NCBI GenBank assembly: GCA_900766975.1
Contig: CAAFXO010000052.1
Location: forward strand, 1 to 11,629
Direction: 5' to 3'
DNA from: Bacteroidales bacterium
GTDB taxonomy: Bacteria; Bacteroidota; Bacteroidia; Bacteroidales; Muribaculaceae
Length of the DNA: 11,629 nt
The notes under the pieces are model-generated. The model was not told where the DNA came from. It made no database searches and saw only the letters and a list, made by a program, of their open reading frames with translations. Below are positions 5,932 to 11,629 of this stretch, piece after piece. The translations under genes and the position numbers were made by a program. The number at the start of each line of letters is the position of its first letter. Position 1 is the stretch's first letter.

Positions 5932-7107
5932 ATGAGTTTATCTGAGATAGATTTCAGTGAGATTGCTCCTTACGATGATTCGGTGTTCAAGGAGAAGATG
6001 GCAAATCTTGTAAAAGACCCCGGTTTTTTACATGCCGTTTACTACACCATGCCCAAGGATGACGTGCCGGCGCTGATCGAAGATCTTCTGAAGATCGACA
6101 ATAAGTATGATTTTCAGAATCAGATTATGTGTCCCTTCCTCGAGATGCTCGCCAAGACCACCACTTCCGGCATCAGCCTCGGCGGTGTGAAGTTCTACAA
6201 TCCCGCCCTCAATAATGTATATATCACCAACCACCGCGACATCGTGCTCGATGCTTCGTTCCTCAATCTGGCATTGATGCGCCAGGGTATACCCTCGTCG
6301 GAGGTGGCCATCGGCAACAACCTCTTGATCTTCGATTGGATCAATGACCTGGTGAGACTCAATAAGTCATTTATAGTAAAGCGCAACACCGGTCTGCGTG
6401 AGGGTCTCCTCGCCGCCAAGCAACTCAGTGCCTATATCCATCATGCCATCCTCGACAAGAAGGAGTCGGTATGGATCGCCCAGCGCGAGGGTAGAGCCAA
6501 GGATAGCTCCGACCATACACAGGAGTCGCTCATCAAGATGCTTGCCATCGCCGGCGAAGGCTCTTTCATCGATAGCCTTAAGGAGATCAACCTTATGCCG
6601 GTGTCGATCTCTTACGAGTTCGACCCCAATGACTATCTCAAGGCCCGCGAGTTCCTGATGAAACGTCGTGACCCCGATTTCAAAAAGTCGCAACATGACG
6701 ACCTCTTCAGCATGGAGACCGGTCTCCTCCAGTTCAAGGGGAGAATACATTTCCAACTCACTCCTCGCATCAACACCAAACTCGACCAGCTCGGCGATTT
6801 CCCCGATAACAATACTGCTGCAAAATATGTCGGATGCCTTATCGACCAGGCCATCCACCGCAGTTATGAAATCTTCCCGATCAACTATATCGCCTACGAT
6901 ATGCTTCACAATCAGAAGCGTTTCGCCGGTAAATACACCGAGGAGCAACGCAGCGAAGTCGTCGATTATCTCAACGCCCAACTCGACAAGGTGGAACTCG
7001 ATAATATCACCAAGGAGGAACGAGACTATATGCTCGAAATGATGCTCATTATGTATTCGAATCCTCTGAAGAATAAACTCAAGACTCTCCTCGGAGGTAT
7101 GGAGTAA
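5932..7107 (+). CDS. PlsB/PlsC-like glycerolipid acyltransferase
   Basis: This 391-residue protein has an acyltransferase domain of the glycerol-3-phosphate/1-acylglycerol-3-phosphate type. Visible blocks are NHRDIVLD (H101, D107), AIGNNLL at 127-133, FIVKRN at 147-152, and QREGR with the E186-G-R188 phosphate-binding motif. Spacing across the blocks resembles PlsB more than short PlsC proteins. The usual HX4D catalytic motif appears here as HX5D. There is an N-terminal helical region of about 90 residues and a C-terminal tail of about 150 residues, with no strong membrane helix. Such an enzyme would load acyl chains onto membrane phospholipid precursors at the inner face of the membrane. Substrate and donor are inferred only from the family. 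Confidence 0.85.
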   Translation: MSLSEIDFSEIAPYDDSVFKEKMANLVKDPGFLHAVYYTMPKDDVPALIEDLLKIDNKYDFQNQIMCPFLEMLAKTTTSGISLGGVKFYNPALNNVYITNHRDIVLDASFLNLALMRQGIPSSEVAIGNNLLIFDWINDLVRLNKSFIVKRNTGLREGLLAAKQLSAYIHHAILDKKESVWIAQREGRAKDSSDHTQESLIKMLAIAGEGSFIDSLKEINLMPVSISYEFDPNDYLKAREFLMKRRDPDFKKSQHDDLFSMETGLLQFKGRIHFQLTPRINTKLDQLGDFPDNNTAAKYVGCLIDQAIHRSYEIFPINYIAYDMLHNQKRFAGKYTEEQRSEVVDYLNAQLDKVELDNITKEERDYMLEMMLIMYSNPLKNKLKTLLGGME

Positions 7108-7135
7108 TAGCTAAGATCTGTTAGAAGTCACCAAC

Positions 7136-8407
7136 ATGAGAGTTGAGTTATCTTTCATTTTGGCTGCTGTAGCGGTTTTCCTTATCGTTGACAGCACGAT
7201 TCTTTATAGCCTCTATCATTTTGTCGGAAGGAAGTGGCGCAAGCCTGCCCTATGGGGACACTTCCTGCTGATGGCTATATCCCTTGTTATCATGGTGGCT
7301 GTCTTGATTCTCCCCAAGCGGAGTCAAGACCACTCGTTGCAAGCGCCGATGTGGTTGCTCTATACTTTCATGTCTATCTATATCCCCAAGATCTTATATA
7401 TCATTATCACATACGTCGGTGCCGGCATCAGCAAGATTATAGCCTTATGCTGTAGATGCCACACATCCTCTTATCGCTTTCCGGTGGCTATCGGACTTGG
7501 GATGGCTCTCTTCACTTTCGGCGTGATGTGGTGGGGAATCATCTCTACACGCCATGATATTGTGGTGAATCATGTTGCTGTCAATTCTCCCAAGATACCG
7601 GAGTCGTTTGAGGGCTTTCGCATCCTCCAATTCAGCGATGCCCATGTCGGCACTTGGGGCAATGACACCACCTTTGTGTCGCATCTTGTTGATGAAATCA
7701 ATGCTCAAGATGCTGATTTGATACTATTTACGGGTGATATCGTCAACCGATGCTCGAAGGAACTCGATCCCTTCTTGCCGGTGTTCGCTCGCCTCCATGC
7801 CCCTTATGGTATTTATGCCGTCTTGGGCAACCATGACTATGGCGGATATATGGACTGGGAACATCCCGACGATGCCAACAAAGATGTGGCTCGTCTTAAG
7901 GAGATGATGAAGAGCATCAACTGGACCGTGATGTGCAACACTACCGAGTTTGTCAAGGTCGATAATGATTCGATAGTCTTGATCGGTGTTGAAAACTGGG
8001 GTGAACCACCCTTTAAGCAGTTGGGCGACCTCGGCAAGTCTTATCCTGACGATCCCAAAAATTTCCGCGGCCTCAACGATGATATGTTCAAGATCCTGCT
8101 GACCCACAATCCGATGCATTGGAGTAGTGTGGCTGTAGATATCAGCAATATCGACCTCTCCTTGGCGGGTCATACCCATGCCATGCAGATGATGCTCAAG
8201 GTGGGCGATTGGCAATGGTCGCCCGGCAAGTATCGCTATGAACAGTGGGCAGGTCTATATGAAACCAAAGCCAAGGATGGCACGAATATGAGCCTCTATG
8301 TCAATATCGGTTGCGGTGAGGTCGGTTTTCCGGCTCGTATTTTAGCCGCCAAACCGGAATTGACCATTTTAACACTCACCAATTCCATACGGAAGAAAGC
8401 TAATTGA
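7136..8407 (+). CDS. Membrane-bound calcineurin-like metallophosphoesterase
   Basis: This 423-residue protein has four predicted N-terminal membrane helices (about 5-27, 40-60, 72-97, 116-135), then a calcineurin-like phosphoesterase domain from about 160. The metal-binding signatures are complete: D168-A-H170 in SDAHVG, D201 in FTGDIVN, GNHD at 231-234, H324 in LLTHNP, and GHTH at 345-348. It belongs with YkuE/YaeI-type enzymes, some of which hydrolyse lipid-linked phosphates such as UDP-diacylglucosamine. The substrate here is unknown. Two metal ions, often Mn or Fe/Zn, are expected. It begins 28 bases after the acyltransferase gene, and its TGA is 8 bases before the folK-like ATG. Confidence 0.9.
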   Translation: MRVELSFILAAVAVFLIVDSTILYSLYHFVGRKWRKPALWGHFLLMAISLVIMVAVLILPKRSQDHSLQAPMWLLYTFMSIYIPKILYIIITYVGAGISKIIALCCRCHTSSYRFPVAIGLGMALFTFGVMWWGIISTRHDIVVNHVAVNSPKIPESFEGFRILQFSDAHVGTWGNDTTFVSHLVDEINAQDADLILFTGDIVNRCSKELDPFLPVFARLHAPYGIYAVLGNHDYGGYMDWEHPDDANKDVARLKEMMKSINWTVMCNTTEFVKVDNDSIVLIGVENWGEPPFKQLGDLGKSYPDDPKNFRGLNDDMFKILLTHNPMHWSSVAVDISNIDLSLAGHTHAMQMMLKVGDWQWSPGKYRYEQWAGLYETKAKDGTNMSLYVNIGCGEVGFPARILAAKPELTILTLTNSIRKKAN

Positions 8408-8415
8408 CAAGAGTT

Positions 8416-8784
8416 ATGACAAGCGTTGTCTTATCAGTCGGGTCGAATGTGGGATTTGATGAGGTGAAGTCTGCCGTAGACTGGCTCTCACAGGAATTAA
8501 AAGATTTTCAAGCCTCAACATTATATCACACACCTGCTCTGCAGGGTGTCGGCAATCCCTACGTCAATGCCGTAGTGATCGGTAAGATTTGCGAAACTTG
8601 CGAAGCGTTCAACCGGCGCCTTAAAGCCTATGAACTCTCTTGCGGCAGGGATGCCACAGCACGAGCCACCGGAGTTGTTCCCATCGACATAGATATCGTG
8701 ATGAAGGATGGCGAAGTGATTCGCCCCCGAGACTATGCCCACTCTTTCTTCCAAATAGGCTACACTCAGCTCGTCAAAGGGTAG
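8416..8784 (+). CDS. Short FolK-like (HPPK-family) protein
   Basis: This 122-residue protein resembles 6-hydroxymethyl-7,8-dihydropterin pyrophosphokinase, the folate-pathway enzyme that transfers pyrophosphate from ATP to the pterin. Conserved pieces in order: VGSN at 8-11, YHTPAL at 37-42, PYVNAVV at 48-54, and the metal-binding PIDIDIV with D91 and D93. It is about 35 residues shorter than E. coli HPPK, ending after SFFQIGYTQL, and carries Val88 where E. coli has catalytic Arg92. I recall similar short forms in Bacteroidales, so it may be a lineage paralog rather than the housekeeping enzyme; I therefore give no gene symbol. ATG 8416 is chosen over an upstream TTG (8404) that overlaps the preceding gene. 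It is the last gene of the operon. Confidence 0.8.
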   Translation: MTSVVLSVGSNVGFDEVKSAVDWLSQELKDFQASTLYHTPALQGVGNPYVNAVVIGKICETCEAFNRRLKAYELSCGRDATARATGVVPIDIDIVMKDGEVIRPRDYAHSFFQIGYTQLVKG

Positions 8785-8803
8785 TTGACATTCCTCCTTA
8801 AAG

Positions 8804-8814
8804 CGCGCTCTTAG
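8804..8814 (-). repeat. Dispersed motif CTAAGAGCGCG, copy 4, containing the lptG-like stop
   Basis: The minus strand reads CTAAGAGCGCG. The TAA (8813-8811) is the stop of the permease gene and the leading C ends its final Phe codon. It occupies most of the 26 bases between the converging folK-like and permease genes. No intrinsic terminator hairpin was found in that gap. Confidence 0.75.
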
Positions 8815-10037
8815 AATTTTCTGGCTTTTTGGTAGAGGATGAGTCCGATGGCGAGGTATACGAAGTTGGGTATCCACATTGCCACCCAGGGTGAGGTCAT
8901 GCCCGAGAGGGCAAACTGGCTCGTTACCGTCGAGAAGAGGATGTAACTGAAGCTGAGCAGAAGACCGATACCGATATTCAGGCCCATTCCCCCCTTTGAT
9001 TTACGCGCCGAAAGCGACACGCCGATAAGTGTAAGGATAAAAGCTGCCGCCGTGGTGGCATGGCGACGCTCTTTCTCGATCTCGAAACTCTTGATATTCG
9101 CCACACCCCGATTCCTTTGCTTTTCGATATATTGCGACAGCTGTGGTGTGGTCAGCGTCTCTTGGTCGTTTGCCGAGATCAGAAGGTCACGCGGCTCGAT
9201 GGTGATAATGGTGTCTAAATGTGTTCCGCGTGTTATCTTCTCTTTCATGCCATCGAAGTCGCGGATCGTGTAGTTGTTCACCGTCCAGTGATACATCTTG
9301 GTGGTGTCGTAGTATGCTGTCTGCGCCGTGAGCCGCGACACGAGCTCCTTTCCCTCAAACTTATCTAATGAGAAGCGATAACCGGTCTTCGAACTGTTCT
9401 CAAAGCGACCGATATACACCACCTCTCCCGGGGCTGCCATCAGCTGGATATCAAGGCCGGTGGTCACCTTCTTATTCTTCACATATTTATTAGTATATTC
9501 GATACGCTTTACGTTGGTCGGCGGTATCAGATAGTTGCTCAGCACGAATGTCAGTGCCGCTATCACCGCCGCACCGATCATATATGGTCGCATCAGCCGA
9601 TTGAAGCTCACGCCACTCGAGAGAATGGCGATAATCTCCGAGTTGCCTGCCAATTTGGTGGTAAAGAAGATTACGGAGATGAAGGTGAAGAGGGGTGCCA
9701 GTTGGTTGGCAAAGTAGGGGAGGAAGGACATGAAATAGTCGAAGATCGTCTCCTTGAGCGGCGCGCTGAGGAAGGCATCCAACTTCTCGGTAACGTCAAA
9801 CATGGCTGCTACAGCCAGAATCAATATCGTAGCGAAGAAGTAAGTGCCCAAGAATTTCTTGAGGATAAATATGTCGAGCGTCTTCAAGCCGATCGATCGG
9901 TAGGAGAAATGAAGATGCTTCCGCGAGACACCCCTCAGCTTGAGATGCTTGAGGCCTCTGCGGCAAGTCACTCGCAGGATACGCATCGCACGAGTCTTCT
10001 TAATCCGTTCAACTATTTTCCGAACCTTCCCTTTCAT
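8811..10037 (-). CDS. LptF/LptG-family LPS-export permease (YjgP/YjgQ)
   Basis: This 408-residue inner-membrane protein of the YjgP/YjgQ family, with LptB and LptC, extracts lipopolysaccharide from the inner membrane and passes it to the periplasmic bridge. About six membrane helices are visible: three near 62-80, 105-127 and 152-170, then a periplasmic beta-jellyroll-like region (about 175-320), then three between about 328 and 403. The conserved coupling region NSEIIAILSSGVSF is at 132-145. LptF versus LptG cannot be settled by eye. The first 50 residues are an unusually basic extension (18 Lys/Arg, 1 Glu) ahead of the usual start region KTLDIFILKKF; an in-frame TTG at 9887 would give the ordinary length. 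It lies 67 bases after tgt in the same direction. Confidence 0.88.
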   Translation of the reverse strand: MKGKVRKIVERIKKTRAMRILRVTCRRGLKHLKLRGVSRKHLHFSYRSIGLKTLDIFILKKFLGTYFFATILILAVAAMFDVTEKLDAFLSAPLKETIFDYFMSFLPYFANQLAPLFTFISVIFFTTKLAGNSEIIAILSSGVSFNRLMRPYMIGAAVIAALTFVLSNYLIPPTNVKRIEYTNKYVKNKKVTTGLDIQLMAAPGEVVYIGRFENSSKTGYRFSLDKFEGKELVSRLTAQTAYYDTTKMYHWTVNNYTIRDFDGMKEKITRGTHLDTIITIEPRDLLISANDQETLTTPQLSQYIEKQRNRGVANIKSFEIEKERRHATTAAAFILTLIGVSLSARKSKGGMGLNIGIGLLLSFSYILFSTVTSQFALSGMTSPWVAMWIPNFVYLAIGLILYQKARKF

Positions 10038-10070
10038 CGTTTAAATAAGAATAAAATTCTCCCAAAACAA

Positions 10071-10098
10071 ATTCCTAATTCCTATCTCCTAATTCCTA
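10071..10098. repeat. Heptanucleotide tandem repeat between tgt and the permease gene
   Basis: Four 7-base units in a row: ATTCCTA, ATTCCTA, TCTCCTA, ATTCCTA (TAGGAAT on the coding strand), followed by a partial ATTATA that runs into the tgt stop. The third unit differs at two positions. It fills nearly half of the 67-base gap. Confidence 0.85.
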
Positions 10099-10104
10099 AT
10101 TATA

Positions 10105-11235
10105 TTAGAGTCTTCGAGTCACATTGATCACCATCTCCTCTTTCCAGGCTTTGAAATCGCCGGCGAGGATATGATTGCGAGCTTCGGTTACGAGCCAGAG
10201 GTAGAAGGCGAGGTTATGGATCGAGGCAATCTGCATACCCAAGATCTCATGGCTCACGAAGAGATGGCGCAGATAGGCGCGTGAATATTCATGATCCACA
10301 ATCGAGGGTCCACCCTCGTCAAGGGGTGAGAAATCGTCTGCCCATTTCTTATTCTTCAGGTTGATGATGCCATGGCGTGTGAAGATCATACCATTTCTGC
10401 CATTGCGTGTAGGCATCACACAGTCCATCATATCGACGCCTCGGTCTATCGCCTCGAGGATATTCGCCGGCGTACCGACACCCATCAGATAGCGGGGCTT
10501 GTCGGTTGGCAAGATCTCGTTGACGATCTCGATCATCTCATACATCTTCTCGGTCGGTTCGCCGACTGCCAATCCGCCTATGGCATTTCCGTCGGCACCG
10601 AGGTCGGCGATAAACTTAGCTGACTCCCGACGCAAGTCGGGATAGACACACCCCTGCACGATCGGGAAATATGCCTGGCGATAGCCATAGAGCCCTTCAG
10701 TCTCTTGATAGCGCTTCCATCCTCGCTTCAACCATCTCAGGGTCAGCCCTAACGAGTTCTTGGCATAGTCATAGTCTGCCGTGCCGGGAGGACATTCGTC
10801 GAGTGCCATCATGATGTCGGCACCGATCACTCGCTCGATATCCACCACACCCTCCGGCGTGAAGAGATGCTTGCTGCCATCGATATGGCTGCGAAACCAT
10901 GCCCCCTCCTCATGAAGTTTGCGGTTCGACGCCAAGGAGAAAACCTGGAAGCCTCCCGAGTCGGTGAGAATCGGTCGGTCCCAGCTGTTGAACTTGTGGA
11001 GACCTCCCGCCTTGCGAAGTATTTCCAAGCCGGGGCGAAGGTAGAGATGATAGGTGTTGCCAAGGATGATCTTGGCGTTGATATCGTCGCGAAGTTCGTG
11101 AGCATGCACTGCCTTGACACTCCCCACCGTGCCCACAGGCATAAAGATAGGGGTAGGTATCTCGCCATGATCTGTGGTGATCACTCCGGCGCGTGCATTG
11201 CTGTCGCTTATCCTCTTTTCTAATCTGAAATCCAT
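10105..11235 (-). CDS. tgt: Queuine/preQ1 tRNA-guanine transglycosylase
   Basis: This 376-residue (beta/alpha)8-barrel enzyme exchanges guanine-34 of tRNAs with GUN anticodons for preQ1 in queuosine synthesis. Key regions: NTYHLYLRPG at 60-69, D92 in LTDSGGFQ, FPIVQG, GGLAVGEP, and nucleophile D271 in MMDCVMPTRNGRNG. In the zinc subdomain, the three cysteines of the usual CxCxxC are G309, S311 and D314; the fourth ligand H340 (IHNL) remains. The rest of the subdomain aligns without gaps, so this is substitution, not deletion. ATG 11235 (MDFRLEKRISDSNARAG) is chosen over one 17 codons upstream, which overlaps rodA. It starts 19 bases after the rodA stop. Confidence 0.95.
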   Translation of the reverse strand: MDFRLEKRISDSNARAGVITTDHGEIPTPIFMPVGTVGSVKAVHAHELRDDINAKIILGNTYHLYLRPGLEILRKAGGLHKFNSWDRPILTDSGGFQVFSLASNRKLHEEGAWFRSHIDGSKHLFTPEGVVDIERVIGADIMMALDECPPGTADYDYAKNSLGLTLRWLKRGWKRYQETEGLYGYRQAYFPIVQGCVYPDLRRESAKFIADLGADGNAIGGLAVGEPTEKMYEMIEIVNEILPTDKPRYLMGVGTPANILEAIDRGVDMMDCVMPTRNGRNGMIFTRHGIINLKNKKWADDFSPLDEGGPSIVDHEYSRAYLRHLFVSHEILGMQIASIHNLAFYLWLVTEARNHILAGDFKAWKEEMVINVTRRL

Positions 11236-11254
11236 GGTTGTGATAATAAGAGTG

Positions 11255-11629
11255 TTAGTCCATCCGCTCCTTGCGCGAGGCGTCAAGGCGTAGTAAAATA
11301 AAGAGTAATATTGTAAATCCCCAGAGCGATGACCCCCCGTAACTGAAGAAGGGTAGTGGTATACCGATCACGGGACATAGCCCGATCACCATCCCGATGT
11401 TGATGCATAGGTGGAAGATCAAGATTGATATCACACAGTATGCATAGACTCGCTCGAAGATGGTGCGCTGTCGCTCGGCGATATGGATAAGTCGCAAGAT
11501 AAGGGTCAGGAAGAGTATCAGCACTGTCGTCGTGCCGATAAAACCCTGCTCTTCACCTATCGTGCAGAAGATGAAGTCGGTATGCTGTTCGGGCACATAT
11601 TTCAACTTTGTCTGCGTACCATTCAGGAA
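11255..11629 (-). CDS. rodA: RodA, C-terminal part (SEDS peptidoglycan polymerase), cut by window edge
   Basis: Only the last 124 residues are inside the window; the reading frame stays open to the right edge, so the 5' part is missing because of the window, not a mutation. SEDS proteins of the RodA/FtsW group polymerise lipid II into glycan strands with a class B penicillin-binding protein. Diagnostic pieces are KYVPEQHTDFIFCTIGEEQG, typical of RodA, and the conserved GIPLPFFSYGGSSL. Three membrane helices are visible. RodA rather than FtsW is favoured by the PEQHTDFIF stretch. It is first of the visible minus-strand genes leading to tgt and the permease gene. Confidence 0.92.
   Translation of the reverse strand, partial: FLNGTQTKLKYVPEQHTDFIFCTIGEEQGFIGTTTVLILFLTLILRLIHIAERQRTIFERVYAYCVISILIFHLCINIGMVIGLCPVIGIPLPFFSYGGSSLWGFTILLFILLRLDASRKERMD

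Noticed and set aside
5909..8412. 13-base match CTAATTGACAAGA at two gene junctions in the plus-strand operon (5909-5921, 8400-8412)
   Set aside because: About one 13-base match is expected by chance in a window of this length, and here the similarity follows from shared Asn-stop codons.
8786..8801. AAGGAGGAATG on the minus strand after the permease stop, resembling a ribosome site and start
   Set aside because: The frame ends after five codons (MSTTL), the spacing is too short, and the group rarely uses Shine-Dalgarno sites.
11255..11629. RodA as a truncated pseudogene
   Set aside because: The frame stays open to the window edge and the C-terminus is intact. It is cut by the window only.

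Overview
This window looks like ordinary chromosome from a Bacteroidota bacterium, most likely order Bacteroidales. Three things support that. Two perfect TAACTTTG boxes fit the phylum's TAnnTTTG -7 promoter element. Shine-Dalgarno sites are scarce. The gene content is typical: an Rpb6-type RNA polymerase omega subunit next to a BamD lipoprotein, and a PASTA-domain membrane protein followed by an RluA-family pseudouridine synthase. The family or genus cannot be fixed from the sequence. There are no tRNA or rRNA genes, transposases, integrases, CRISPR arrays or phage genes.

Layout. Positions 1-171 are non-coding and rich in inverted and direct repeats. Positions 172-3887 carry five minus-strand genes: bamD, then rpoZ (omega), a strong intrinsic terminator at about 2536-2567, a predicted ATP-grasp protein, a DUF2520 Rossmann protein, and a KdsC-like HAD phosphatase. 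A compact divergent promoter region lies at 3888-4009. Positions 4010-8784 hold five closely packed plus-strand genes that look like one operon: PASTA protein, RluA-family synthase, PlsB/PlsC-like acyltransferase, membrane metallophosphoesterase, and a short FolK-like protein. From 8811 to the right edge are three minus-strand genes, transcribed rodA (cut by the window edge), tgt, then an LptF/LptG-family permease. They converge on the folK-like gene with only 26 bases between.

Function. The common thread is the cell envelope: KDO-type sugar phosphate hydrolysis (KdsC-like), LPS export (LptF/LptG family), outer-membrane protein assembly (BamD), phospholipid acylation, and elongation peptidoglycan synthesis (RodA). 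Mixed in are RNA modification (Tgt, RluA family), transcription (omega) and pterin metabolism (FolK-like).

No new multi-gene system is evident. The most unexpected signal is an 11-base motif, CTAAGAGCGCG, found four times. Every copy lies at or just after the 3' end of a minus-strand gene, and in two copies the stop codon is part of the motif. Two of the copies extend to a perfect 17-base inverted repeat around the kdsC-DUF2520 pair. Also worth checking are a Tgt lacking its three zinc cysteines, a short FolK-like protein lacking a catalytic arginine, and a duplicated 3' end of the KdsC-like gene.
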